Shown: positions 19,001-27,286, counted from the stretch's first letter. The stretch: DNA of 64,000 nt from Geobacter sp. (GCA_009684525.1 WKKR01000004.1:248001-312000), one strand, 5' to 3'. The notes: generated by a model not told the origin, from the sequence alone. Made by a program: numbers and translations.

Positions 19001-21849
19001 CCCTGCTCCACATCCTCAAAATTGATTCTGAAGCGTGCATGTGTGACATTGTTACTTGAATCATAGGTAACTTCATCCACATAAAAATCAACGATTTGAT
19101 TGGAAGGACAAAATGCATCTGAAGCGCAATTGGTTATATGTGCTCCATTTGTATCTGTTGTAACCGTGCATTTGTCATAACAAGACGTCTTGACACTTGA
19201 ACTCCCGCTTACCGACTTGCCAATGGGGACCAAGGTGACATATTTACCTCCCACCTTGACCTTAATGTCAGCAACTGGCGAAGAAAGTGCGACCACGAAA
19301 GTATTAATGTTGGGCTTGGCAGCTTTATTGAATAGATAGGAATGGGCATAATAAGCGACTGCAGCTGAATAATATGACCCCTTTTTAGTTGGTTCTTCAG
19401 GGCAAATACCATTGGCAAGGCTGAAATCGCTGATGAGTTTTGAGGAACACATGAAATCTTTATCTGCCGCAACTCCGTTATCGCCAATAAACCAGTTATG
19501 CCCCGTAATCCCTTCGTCCGTGCCGATAGTATCCATAAGTGAATTGATGAACGACCTACCACTCGAAACGTCGCCGATACCCAGATGAGGGGCTCGTGTA
19601 TCTTCACTTACCGAAGCGAAACTTGTTCCGGGGAGTTGGTCTCCGTCATAACTGGTATTTATATCGGAAAGGAGCAAAATAAACGGCTTCGCACAGGAAG
19701 GGAAAATTTCATAAGGTTGGTAAGAGTCGCTGCCGCTCTTATATCCCCAATCGGGTTTTGTCAGAGAAATGCCCGCATCGGCAGTTGCCGTAACGGTGAA
19801 TGCCACTGTCGACTCTCCCTTGCCTGCAATGTAGCGAACTCCCTCATAGAGAAGCTCGGCCATTGGATTTCCCCAGTTACGGCATTCACCCTCCTGGAGG
19901 GAGCGTGTGGTTATCCAGCCGCAATTCCCTCCGTCGGTGGTGTTTGGGTAAGAATTGCTGCTGTAATCGTAACCCACGATATGTAACCGATCAAAGGTGA
20001 GGACAAGGTTGCCGCGAGTACTTTCAGATGACTGGAAATAACCATTGACTTGAGTCTCATCCTCAATGCCGCTGAAATTTTTCCGGAGCATGCCTCCGCT
20101 CATATTTTTAGTGTAAGTGTCGGTCATAAGACCGAAAAACATAGTAGCCCGATCAATGCAAATCCCTTCGGTTGTCAAGTCACACTGCGAGTCAGAGTTA
20201 CATGTTTTGGCAAGAGCCCGCGAACATACTTTCCCGCCAAGCCGCTCACCAAATTTTTGCAACAACCCTGAGGGCTTCCATTCCGGCGAAGCGACCGTGC
20301 CATAATTACGGCAGTAATTATTGAAATAGTCTGTCCGAGGATCGGAATCATTACAGACTTGGACCCGGACCTCAAAATCCTCAGGTGAAACGGTAGTTCC
20401 ATCAGCCATGGATGTATCGCAGACCGGACGCTCTTTAGATGCCCAGTCCCAGATCCGTTCCGATCGGTTCTGTAGCCTGCGCAAGAGGGGGGCAGTATTG
20501 AGGTTCAGCGACGTACTGCAGAAAAGGTGCTGTTTGGCGGTACCAGTAACAAATGTCCCCACTGACGGTGTCCCGGAAGTAATGAAATCAGTCGTTTTAA
20601 TACTCGGGAGGTTCCCTGTCGTGATAGTAGGTGCCCGTAATGTGAGAGTTGCCGCCCCCACGATTGTCCATGCAGTTGCCGTAGTAGAACCTGGGAGTTT
20701 GTACCAAACTCGTACCCCTTCCTGTCCAGTCACATCGGAATGTCTGGCAATTAGCCTGTGATAACCGGCTCCCAGCGTGATCGTGGCACGCTGGGTTGTA
20801 GAACAAAAATCCGTGTTATCCGCCTTCGGTTTTTTGTTGTACGCATAACAGCTACCATGAGCACCATAATAACTTGCCACAACAGCCCCATCGATCTCCA
20901 ATTCGACACCATCGTCGCCATCTACAGCAAATTGCCAATCTCCGGTTAACCCGGTTGCATCAAATTCAGTAACAGCAAAAATATTCAGGTAATTTCCATT
21001 GTCATACCTGCCATTGGTTTCGGTGGAATCAAAATCTGTAATGGTTTTTGGATATCCAGCCTGCAGGCTTCCCGGTTGGTATGAATTGAGCAGATTGGCA
21101 TGGTCAGTTCCAGCGGAACTGTTGGTGTGGTTATAGCGGGCAACGAGAATTTTTCCTACCTGATCCCAGGGGGCAGTCGTGGTTGTGCTGGTCACCGGGG
21201 CATCGGAAGGGCCGATACCAATGAGATTGATCGACTTGTCCGTGCAGGTATAGCCTGACGCGCAGTCGTCACTGGTCATGCACATATTGGTATAAGGTAA
21301 TGTCGCAGTGGCATTGTAGCAAAGTCGCCCTGTGACCTCCTTGCCCCAGCTATGGGCGTCATGGGGGACGTTAACCCGCTCAAGAACGGTTGTTGTACTG
21401 TCTGTACTGCGATGGCCTCCGTAAAGCACCTTGCGGAGCACATCCATACGCGACATGGTCAGCCAGTTGAGGATATTGCCACTCCATTGGGATGCGGCAC
21501 AAAACTTGTTGGTTGCAGCCCCAATAGGCTCGAAATTAGCGGTGCCTGTATTGTCATAGGTATAGCAGACATCGGGGTCGAAATATCCATAATAGGTAAC
21601 GGAATGCTTATAGGTAATTTCCAGTTTGCCGTCTTCATCAAGATCGGCAGCATCATTGTATGCCTCATAATAGAGTTTGTGCTCACGGCCAGTGGAAAAC
21701 ATCACCAGTGGAGGTACGCTCTGAGCAATAAACGGGGGTTGAATACAATAATCATTCATAACCGCAGCATCAGCACTGTGCGACATGATCAAATTGCCAC
21801 ATAAGATCAGAAACAGTCCATAAACTGTAATAATTTTTAATGCTTTCAT
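16042..21849 (-). CDS. PilY1-like pilus-tip adhesin/assembly protein with PA14-like insert
   Basis: 1935 residues, much longer than Pseudomonas PilY1 (about 1160). Signal peptide 1-about 28. The N-terminal part has VPPLVMFSTGREHKLYYEAYND and WSGNILNWLTMSRMDVLRKVLYGG, seen in Geobacter-type PilY1 proteins. Residues about 225-395 resemble a PA14 carbohydrate-binding fold (WQFAVDGDDGVELEIDG). From about 1316 a PilY1 beta-propeller domain begins (WKLGDIVSSTPKL, MVLVGGNDGMLHAF, EEWAFIPKQALPYL), with a DADRN Ca-binding-like loop. It is rich in paired Cys. ATG 21849 is chosen because GAGGAG lies 8 bases upstream; it overlaps the preceding stop as ATGA. Probably surface-exposed, priming pilus assembly and adhesion. 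Confidence 0.9.
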   Translation of the reverse strand: MKALKIITVYGLFLILCGNLIMSHSADAAVMNDYCIQPPFIAQSVPPLVMFSTGREHKLYYEAYNDAADLDEDGKLEITYKHSVTYYGYFDPDVCYTYDNTGTANFEPIGAATNKFCAASQWSGNILNWLTMSRMDVLRKVLYGGHRSTDSTTTVLERVNVPHDAHSWGKEVTGRLCYNATATLPYTNMCMTSDDCASGYTCTDKSINLIGIGPSDAPVTSTTTTAPWDQVGKILVARYNHTNSSAGTDHANLLNSYQPGSLQAGYPKTITDFDSTETNGRYDNGNYLNIFAVTEFDATGLTGDWQFAVDGDDGVELEIDGAVVASYYGAHGSCYAYNKKPKADNTDFCSTTQRATITLGAGYHRLIARHSDVTGQEGVRVWYKLPGSTTATAWTIVGAATLTLRAPTITTGNLPSIKTTDFITSGTPSVGTFVTGTAKQHLFCSTSLNLNTAPLLRRLQNRSERIWDWASKERPVCDTSMADGTTVSPEDFEVRVQVCNDSDPRTDYFNNYCRNYGTVASPEWKPSGLLQKFGERLGGKVCSRALAKTCNSDSQCDLTTEGICIDRATMFFGLMTDTYTKNMSGGMLRKNFSGIEDETQVNGYFQSSESTRGNLVLTFDRLHIVGYDYSSNSYPNTTDGGNCGWITTRSLQEGECRNWGNPMAELLYEGVRYIAGKGESTVAFTVTATADAGISLTKPDWGYKSGSDSYQPYEIFPSCAKPFILLLSDINTSYDGDQLPGTSFASVSEDTRAPHLGIGDVSSGRSFINSLMDTIGTDEGITGHNWFIGDNGVAADKDFMCSSKLISDFSLANGICPEEPTKKGSYYSAAVAYYAHSYLFNKAAKPNINTFVVALSSPVADIKVKVGGKYVTLVPIGKSVSGSSSVKTSCYDKCTVTTDTNGAHITNCASDAFCPSNQIVDFYVDEVTYDSSNNVTHARFRINFEDVEQGADHDMDAIVLYEITPVGTDRVEVRLKSEYAAGSIDQVMGFVVSGTTEDGAYLTVRDADAVADGDTPSTIADMSLEWSKTFTVSSVASASNFLKSPLWYAAKWGGFQDINGNDKPDTAAEWDKDGDGEPDNYFLVVNPLMLETQLRKALEAILARVASGTAASILNNSEGSGANLVQAVFYPKKQFDNNTEVNWIGEMQNLWYFLDPNLQKTSIREDTDHSNTMHLKNDHVVQYYFDSSQNQTLVKRFLDANGDGAADDTTSPLDTVSPDDVNSLWKAGSLLWSRDLTSSPRTIYTSFNSTSGSSMQNFNGLPNDATTWDILQVPAGTNAERGAEATKIINYIHGTDQSGYRNRKVSILGCGLGTCLREWKLGDIVSSTPKLVSNVKLNNYNLNPPTGYNDTTYESFTKSTTYQNRGMVLVGGNDGMLHAFKLGILKEISDPYAKAKIVDADGSTATTSSNLGKEEWAFIPKQALPYLKYLADPEYSHLYYVDRTSTIIDASISKPTGCDSALDYSDCAKSASTWRTVLVGGMGFGGAAKPTTNACSAPAACVKTPITGVGYSSYFALDVTDPANPLYMWDFYGDTGSPGTLGYSTTGPAIVRISAKVKDVGGNDTANPDHSKNGKWFAVFASGPTGPIDTSLHQFKGESDQQLRIFVVDLATGVLLRTITTDFAGNALPSNAFAGSLATSVIDADRNNASSLGYYSDDAVYIGYVQKDTTTNTWTKGGVLRLQTKESRNPNDWVVSTLINDVGPVTTAVTKLQDRKNYNLWVYFGTGRFFYKQDDFSTTRQQLYGVKEPCYSTANRTMLTAVGGGTYNDLDKNCTDAATGTLTDQTGDATTSPSATITGSSAGWFVTLDPKDSVSLTERVITDPIASSSGAVFFTTFKPSADICKFGGDSLVWALRYDTGGVPPSAAMQGRALMQVSTGAFAEISLKDAFNNPTNKGYDGRRLATAISGVPPTAQGLSLLTNPRPVKRLLHMQER

Positions 21850-22142
21850 TTTTTCCACTCCTCTATCACGATCTGATTGACCGATGCGCCCTCAACCCGC
21901 ACGGTCACAGAGAGACCACGATACACATCACTCAGCTGTGCTTTGTGTTCGGTAAAAGCACCTTTGTTCTGAGTCTGTGACAGGACCTGGATCTTATATG
22001 CTAGAGGGAATTCCCTTCCATCAACATTGATGCTACTATCAGATATGCTTCGCACTAACCCATTGAAAAAATAATGCTTTGAACGTGCCTGGACAGGCAA
22101 ACCGACAACCAGCAACAAAAACAATATTATAACAACTCTCAT
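21846..22142 (-). CDS. Small exported protein upstream of PilY1
   Basis: 98 residues with a signal peptide (MRVVIILFLLLVVGLPVQA) and a compact all-beta-looking mature part (YFFNGLVRSISDSSINVDGREFPLAY...VYRGLSVTVRVEG). No family recognised. It is coupled to pilY1 by a 4-bp ATGA overlap and lies 16 bp after the DsbC-like gene, so it is probably a periplasmic partner in PilY1 export, folding or stability. That role is inferred from position only. Confidence 0.72.
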   Translation of the reverse strand: MRVVIILFLLLVVGLPVQARSKHYFFNGLVRSISDSSINVDGREFPLAYKIQVLSQTQNKGAFTEHKAQLSDVYRGLSVTVRVEGASVNQIVIEEWKK

Positions 22143-22158
22143 GGTCCTCTCCTCGTCC

Positions 22159-22968
22159 TTACTCAGCTTCTCCTTGGATCAACCTACGCAACTTACCCGC
22201 TTCATAGAAACCGGAAATCATTCTGCCATCTGGGAGAATTAAGGTAGGGGTCACTCTGACTCCCAATTTCTCACCAAGTTTGATCGACTCGTCCACAGGT
22301 TCTTTCGAGTCTTTCTCCCCAGGCGTTGGGAGCTGTTCTCCTGCAAATGCCTTATCCAAAAGATAGGAAGTCCCCGCACCGAGAATAACTCGAGCCTTAT
22401 CGTACGCAGTTGGGTGCATCTTCAACGGAAACATCTTCACGACAATTTCCAAATCAGGCTCCATGTAAACCAGTTTCACCAGTTCCCAATGGAGTTTTTT
22501 GCAGAACGGACAATCTGGATCCGTGAAGACAAACAGTTTCTTCTTCCCCTCAGGATTACCAATCAGGATAGAATTTGATAGAGGAATGGATGCAACGTCG
22601 ATCTTTGTTTTGATCGTCGTGGCCTCAGGCTCAACAGATGATTGATTGACTATTTTCTTGGTTTCCAGCGAAAAAATAGGGCCGGGCAACAAGTGCTTTT
22701 TGGCATAATCCACATAGGCTAACGCCTGTTTCCCTTTATTCTCAACAGTGACTTCAAAGAGCCCCCGAACTACTGCTTGTTTGATCCCTTTTACTTCGCC
22801 AACCCCGGCGAGTAATTTGTTTGCTTCATCGATAGTCAGGGTATGGCAGCTGCTACAATCACTTCCGGAACGATTACTCCCGTCAGTACATTCCTCATGG
22901 GGCATTGCGAATACAGACACTACCATAATCGCGAAAAAAAACACCGCTGCTATTCCAGTCCGAACCAT
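22159..22968 (-). CDS. DsbC-like thiol:disulfide protein with N-terminal CxxCH motif
   Basis: 269 residues with a signal peptide (about 1-21). Directly after it comes CSSCH (Cys38, Cys41, His42), a c-type heme attachment pattern, then a DsbC-like N-terminal dimerisation domain (EANKLLAGVGEVKGIKQAVVRGLFEVTVEN) and a thioredoxin fold with active-site CPFC at about 152-155 and a cis-Pro loop (VTPTLILPDG). DsbC-family proteins isomerise disulfides in the periplasm, and the downstream PilY1 is Cys-rich, so it is a likely client. First gene after the sigma-54 promoter at 23037-23052. Whether heme is really bound is untested. Confidence 0.88.
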   Translation of the reverse strand: MVRTGIAAVFFFAIMVVSVFAMPHEECTDGSNRSGSDCSSCHTLTIDEANKLLAGVGEVKGIKQAVVRGLFEVTVENKGKQALAYVDYAKKHLLPGPIFSLETKKIVNQSSVEPEATTIKTKIDVASIPLSNSILIGNPEGKKKLFVFTDPDCPFCKKLHWELVKLVYMEPDLEIVVKMFPLKMHPTAYDKARVILGAGTSYLLDKAFAGEQLPTPGEKDSKEPVDESIKLGEKLGVRVTPTLILPDGRMISGFYEAGKLRRLIQGEAE

Positions 22969-23036
22969 ACTATTCCTTTCGTCACATTCAGGAGGGATAT
23001 TGAGCAGTTAATTTTATCCAACCGTACGCGATGCTT

Positions 23037-23052
23037 AGCAACCCCGGTGCCA
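23037..23052 (-). promoter_or_regulatory. Sigma-54 (RpoN) promoter for the DsbC-PilY1-minor pilin operon
   Basis: On the minus strand the sequence reads TGGCACCGGGGTTGCT: TGGCAC at -24, exactly five bases, then TTGCT at -12, matching the RpoN consensus at every conserved position. Transcription would start about 58 bases before the DsbC-like ATG. An NtrC-type activator gene ends 130 bp upstream. The remainder of the 22969-23180 gap shows no gene. Confidence 0.85.
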
Positions 23053-23180
23053 GATAAAACAACTCCATTACCAATTGTAATTACACCATATTTTACACAC
23101 CACACACAGCAAGGCAAACATACATCGCAAATTTTTCATAGCACCGACCAGAAATCCTCGCAGATATTACATACTAAGCC

Positions 23181-24557
23181 CTATTCCATGCCAAACTCCT
23201 TGATCTTATAAAGCAGGGCACGGTGACTGATCTCAAGTAACTTTGCCGCATGGGTCCTGTTCCCTCCGGTCTTTTCCAGAGCACGGCGGATGAAATCCCG
23301 TTCCAGCAACTCTCCTGCCTTTTTGAGAGAGAGGCAATCAGCAGGAATCATATCTGCAAACTTTCCGCGCACACCCCCGCGCAACTTTTCCGGAAGCGCA
23401 TCAGGGGTAAGAAGCATTCCTTCACAAAGAATAAGACCGCGTTCGATCACATTCTCCAGTTCGCGGACATTCCCTGGCCACGCATAATCCATGAGCAGCT
23501 GTAATGCAGCCTGGCTGCAACGGACACCAACCTTGCCAAACCTTTCCCCATAGCGGTCGAGAAAATGGTCGACCAGAAACGGAACATCCTCGGAACGTTC
23601 ACGCAAGGGGGGCAGGGTCAAGGCAAAGACGTTGAGTCGAAAGAAGAGATCCTCTCGAAACCTTCCTTTCAGAACATCTTGCTCCAAATCACGGGACGTG
23701 GCTGAGATAACCCGAACATCAATCTTGCGGGCATTGGCAGCACCAACCCGCCTGATCTCCTCTTCCTGCAGAACTCGAAGTAGCTTTACCTGCAGAGCCA
23801 GCGGCATTTCACCAATTTCGTCCAGGAAAAGCGTCCCACCATCCGCCTGTTCGAACAAGCCGGCCTTATCCACTGAAGCATCCGTGAATGCTCCCTTTAC
23901 ATGGCCGAACAGCTCGCTTTCCAGCAGGTTCTCCGGGATCGCGCCACAGTTGACCCCGACGAATGGCCCCTTGCGGCGAATGCTGTTGTAATGGAGGGCT
24001 TTGGCGATCAGTTCTTTCCCTGTCCCTGACTCTCCGAGGATCAAAACCGTGGTCTTGAAATCGCAAACCTTTTTCACCAGGGCAAAGATATTCAGCATGA
24101 CGGGATTCTTGCTCACGATTCCCGAAATGCCGAACTCCCTGTTCACCGCCTCCTGAAGCTGGCGGTTTTCCTCTTTGAGACGCTCCCGTTCCTCGGCCTT
24201 CTTCAGCACCAGAGCAATCTCGTCACTTTTGAACGGCTTGGAAATGTAGTCGTAAGCTCCAAGCTTCATGCATTCAATGGCCGTATCCACCGTGCCGTAG
24301 GCTGACATCATGATAATGGTCGAGGTTGTGCCGGACTGTGTTGCCAGTTGCAGGAACTCCACACCATCGACAACCGGCATCTTGATATCACAAAGGATAA
24401 AGTCGTAGGCATCCTTTATGACCCGATGCAAAGCTTCTTCGCCATCGGACGCAAGTTCAATGGCATAACCCAGCTTCTGCAGCATAACCCTGAGCATGTG
24501 CCGCAGATTTTCTTCGTCATCAACCACCAGTATCCGTTTCCGTTCCCGGTCTTTCAC
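23181..24557 (-). CDS. Sigma-54 dependent response regulator (NtrC/PilR type)
   Basis: 458 residues. Receiver domain 1-about 120 with phospho-acceptor Asp57 ([13 protein letters not shown]). AAA+ domain with Walker A GESGTGKE at about 175-182, a GAFTDA version of the sigma-54 contact loop GAFTGA at about 222-227, Walker [11 protein letters not shown], and R-finger region [11 protein letters not shown]-terminal Fis-type HTH ([26 protein letters not shown]). I chose the GTG at 24557: AGGAGG lies four bases upstream and it follows the kinase stop by 10 bases. An ATG at 24590 would overlap the kinase. Likely activator of the promoter at 23037. Confidence 0.92.
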   Translation of the reverse strand: MKDRERKRILVVDDEENLRHMLRVMLQKLGYAIELASDGEEALHRVIKDAYDFILCDIKMPVVDGVEFLQLATQSGTTSTIIMMSAYGTVDTAIECMKLGAYDYISKPFKSDEIALVLKKAEERERLKEENRQLQEAVNREFGISGIVSKNPVMLNIFALVKKVCDFKTTVLILGESGTGKELIAKALHYNSIRRKGPFVGVNCGAIPENLLESELFGHVKGAFTDASVDKAGLFEQADGGTLFLDEIGEMPLALQVKLLRVLQEEEIRRVGAANARKIDVRVISATSRDLEQDVLKGRFREDLFFRLNVFALTLPPLRERSEDVPFLVDHFLDRYGERFGKVGVRCSQAALQLLMDYAWPGNVRELENVIERGLILCEGMLLTPDALPEKLRGGVRGKFADMIPADCLSLKKAGELLERDFIRRALEKTGGNRTHAAKLLEISHRALLYKIKEFGME

Positions 24558-24567
24558 CCATCCTCCT

Positions 24568-26160
24568 TCAACGTTGGTCCTGGTCATCATCCACCACCGG
24601 AAGCCAGACGGTAAAGCAGCTCCCCTCTCCGACGGTGCTGTTTACGGTAATCCGACCGCCAAATGAATCAATGATCCGCGCGGCAATGGATAATCCGAGC
24701 CCGGTACCTTTTCCAGGCTCCTTGGTAGTGAAAAAAGGGTCGAAGATCCGATCGAGATTCTCCGCGAATATCCCCTCCCCTGCATCGCGGATATCGATCC
24801 TGATGCAGGGGAGGGAAGCGTCGTCCCCTGGAAGCGACCTACTGAAGATTCCACCGAAGTCGTCACGTCGTCGGCCCCTGATGACTCCTGAATACGCTTC
24901 AGACATGCGCTGGATGTTCATTTCCGCACAGTTGGCCCGTACCTCAATGAGGCCGCCATGGGGCATGGCATCACGGGCATTGATCAGCAGATTGATGAGC
25001 ACCTGCTGCAACTGGAATCGATCGAGATAGAGTTCCGGCAGACCAGCCGCAGCTATGACAGTTGTGGTGATGCTCTTGAAAGCCCCCTGGCCAGTCAAGA
25101 GCGCTACTGTTTCATCCAGAAGCCCTGCAACCTGGACATGCAGACGTTCGCCATGCGCTGGTTTGGCATAATGCAATAGATCACGGACAATACGATCGAT
25201 TCGCCCTGCATCCTGCTCAATCCGCACGGCATAATCCAATTTTTCCCGATCGCCGGCGAGTTCTTCCCTGAGGATGCCTGCGTAGCCGATGATCGCAGCC
25301 AGGGGGGTGCCGATTTCGTGGGCAGTTCCCGCTGCAAGCAGCCCCACTGAGGCCAAACGTTCCGAACGGAGGGTTTCTTCACGTGCCGCCTGAAGTTGAC
25401 GATTCACCTCCTCAAGAGAACAGACGTGCCGGTCGACTTCATCCCGTTTGGTTCGCAGCGACTCGAGCATCGCATTGAACGAATCAGCAAGCTCTGCTAT
25501 TTCCGTACTACCGGGGACATGCACCTGGGAGCCGTAATCGCCTGCGGCTATTCTCTGTGTGGCGGACAGAAGCCGTCGCATGGGAGCAACAACGATCCTC
25601 CGCAGCGAAAGATAGCCAAGGCCGAGCAGCATCAGAAAATCGATGGCGAAATAGGCATGGAACAACCGTCGCGACCTGGCAAGACGTTCGTGCTCGCTGG
25701 AAAGCGTCAGGGCAAGTCGCGCTGCCCCGACCCTTTTCCCCTGGAAATTCATCGGAGCATAACAGAGAATCTCGGTCCCGCCTCTGGCGACGACCGTTGC
25801 ATCGCTTCCATCCCGCAAAGTTTGCCGGAGTCGCGGGTCTGATCCTCTTCGATCGGCTAATGAATAGACCGTACAACCGTTCTGGTCCACCAGCACAAAT
25901 CCATTGAAGCCTTCGACATCTGCCAGCGATCCGACCAGATCGGGGCTCATGGATTGATTTCGCCCGGAAGTGGTCAGAGGAGCCGGGACCGCACGGAGAA
26001 CCATGGCCAGCAATGCCTTGCCGGCTTCACCTTTCATGGTGTACAGGTCCTTCTCTGCTGTTGTGAAGGCAATGATACTCAGGAGAAGCCAGGTGAGGAT
26101 CAGCAGGGATGCGAGGGCAGCCAGGATAGTAACAGTGAGGCTTAAGCGAAAGATTTTCAT
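24568..26160 (-). CDS. Membrane sensor histidine kinase
   Basis: 530 residues. Transmembrane helices at about 8-32 and 168-187 enclose a periplasmic sensing domain of about 130 residues containing Cys96 and Cys133. A HAMP domain follows (about 188-240), a coiled coil, HisKA with phospho-acceptor His281 (AAGTAHEIGTPLAAIIGYAG), and an HATPase domain with NARDAMPHGG, DAGEGI and the G2 loop GKGTGLGLSI. Partner of the adjacent NtrC-type regulator. It has two membrane helices, so it is not laid out like six-helix PilS. It lies 7 bp after pilD. Confidence 0.93.
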   Translation of the reverse strand: MKIFRLSLTVTILAALASLLILTWLLLSIIAFTTAEKDLYTMKGEAGKALLAMVLRAVPAPLTTSGRNQSMSPDLVGSLADVEGFNGFVLVDQNGCTVYSLADRRGSDPRLRQTLRDGSDATVVARGGTEILCYAPMNFQGKRVGAARLALTLSSEHERLARSRRLFHAYFAIDFLMLLGLGYLSLRRIVVAPMRRLLSATQRIAAGDYGSQVHVPGSTEIAELADSFNAMLESLRTKRDEVDRHVCSLEEVNRQLQAAREETLRSERLASVGLLAAGTAHEIGTPLAAIIGYAGILREELAGDREKLDYAVRIEQDAGRIDRIVRDLLHYAKPAHGERLHVQVAGLLDETVALLTGQGAFKSITTTVIAAAGLPELYLDRFQLQQVLINLLINARDAMPHGGLIEVRANCAEMNIQRMSEAYSGVIRGRRRDDFGGIFSRSLPGDDASLPCIRIDIRDAGEGIFAENLDRIFDPFFTTKEPGKGTGLGLSIAARIIDSFGGRITVNSTVGEGSCFTVWLPVVDDDQDQR

Positions 26161-26167
26161 GGGTTCG

Positions 26168-26956
26168 CTATCCCCCGGGCAATGCTCCCAGGCTGAGATA
26201 CCAAGTTATGATCCGATTCCCGTAAAATATATACAGGATAGCACCGAACGCAAGAAACGGTCCGAAGGGGATGGCAAGCTTGGCATCCCTGCCGCGGGCC
26301 AACATGAGCGAAATACCGATCACAGACCCCACCAGCGAAGCACTGAAGATGATGAACGGGACGGATCGCCAACCGAGAAACGCCCCCATCATTGCCAGCA
26401 GCTTGATGTCGCCCCCACCCATGCCTTCCTTGCCGGTAAGCCACTGATAGCCGTACGCAACGAGAAGCAGACTCCCCCCCCCGGCAATGATGCCGATCAA
26501 CGAGTTCTGCCATGAATGCCCATGAATGACAAAGGAACAAAGGAAACCGATCACGATCCCAGGAATACTGATCACATCGGGGATGATCTGATGCTCCAGG
26601 TCAATGAATGTAATGACCACCAGCGCACTGCAAAAAAAGAAAAGCACGAGAAAGGCAGGTGTTGATCCAAAACTGCGAAAGAGAAACAGGGTGAGCAGCC
26701 CATTGATCAGTTCAACCAGTGGGTACTGGGCAGAGATCCTTTCCCGGCAGGAACGGCACCGCCCCCTGAGCAGGGCGTAACTCAGAATCGGGATGTTGTC
26801 ATACCAAGCAATGGCACCACCGCACCGAGGGCAATGAGATGCCGGGAATACCACCGACTCCCCCCGGGGAAGACGGCTGATGCAAACGTTCAGAAATGAT
26901 CCCACAACGGCACCAAACAGAAACACAACGATCTGGATACTCAGGACAGAACTCAC
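26168..26956 (-). CDS. pilD: Prepilin peptidase / N-methyltransferase
   Basis: 262 residues from the chosen GTG. Polytopic inner-membrane aspartyl protease that cuts prepilin leaders and methylates the new N-terminal Phe. Motifs: GSFLNVCISRLPRGES, zinc-type Cys pairs CPRC and CRSC in the cytoplasmic loop, the first catalytic Asp in ITFIDLEHQIIPD, and GMGGGDIKLLAMMGAFLGW with the second. GTG 26956 is preceded by GAGGG; a TTG at 27019 would add 21 residues with no ribosome site and a non-membrane leader. It heads the pilD-kinase-regulator group. Confidence 0.94.
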   Translation of the reverse strand: MSSVLSIQIVVFLFGAVVGSFLNVCISRLPRGESVVFPASHCPRCGGAIAWYDNIPILSYALLRGRCRSCRERISAQYPLVELINGLLTLFLFRSFGSTPAFLVLFFFCSALVVITFIDLEHQIIPDVISIPGIVIGFLCSFVIHGHSWQNSLIGIIAGGGSLLLVAYGYQWLTGKEGMGGGDIKLLAMMGAFLGWRSVPFIIFSASLVGSVIGISLMLARGRDAKLAIPFGPFLAFGAILYIFYGNRIITWYLSLGALPGG

Positions 26957-27139
26957 GTGACCCTCAGGTGAATGACGTTTGCAGTAAGGCAACGCCCAGT
27001 ATACCGGAACATCCGGCAATTTCCAGGGTATTCGAGTCTACAGGAGGTAAGGTGCCCGGCTGGTTCGTTTGGCTTGATGCAAATATATATTCATTTCTTG
27101 GAATATATGCTACTGTCTCTTCCATAAGGAGACACTTCT

Positions 27140-27283
27140 ATGAAAGACATATTGCTACTGCTGGGTTTTCTGGCCTTTTGGGTGGTGCTGCAAAAATATA
27201 TTCTGCCACGCCTTGGCGTACAGACCTGAATGTCCGATTCCTGCGACCTCGGGGACCGAGGTAAAAAAAAGAAGGAACCATAA
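27140..27283 (+). CDS. Candidate 47-residue membrane selenoprotein with in-frame TGA
   Basis: An ATG at 27140 has AGGAG eight bases upstream. It encodes MKDILLLLGFLAFWVVLQKY then ILPRLGVQT, one hydrophobic helix with a positively charged flank, and reaches TGA at 27227-27229. The frame then continues for 17 codons (MSDSCDLGDRGKKKKEP) to TAA at 27281. If TGA is read as selenocysteine the product ends in a U-x4-C redox pair (U-MSDS-C). A 7-bp hairpin with loop GGA (27246-27262) begins 16 bases after the TGA, with its loop 23 bases after it, inside the usual bacterial SECIS range. A strong terminator follows 3 bases after the TAA. It stands alone on the plus strand between minus-strand genes, close to thiol-redox genes. 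If TGA is a true stop the product is 29 residues. Selenium incorporation is inference. Confidence 0.6.
27246..27262 (+). promoter_or_regulatory. Candidate bacterial SECIS hairpin
   Basis: ACCTCGG, loop GGA, CCGAGGT: a perfect 7-bp stem with two guanines opening the apical loop, 23 bases after an in-frame TGA. Bacterial SECIS elements sit in the coding region with the apical loop about 16-37 bases after UGA and G among the first loop bases. It is followed by an A-run on the plus strand, so it is not a terminator in that direction. A separate terminator lies downstream. Confidence 0.55.
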
Positions 27284-27286
27284 CGG

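Noticed and set aside
16042-27019. Cyclic-dinucleotide (GEMM) riboswitch, often found near Geobacter pilus and cytochrome genes
   Set aside because: I looked for the conserved loop and GACGCAAAGCC-like core on both strands in the gaps and found none.
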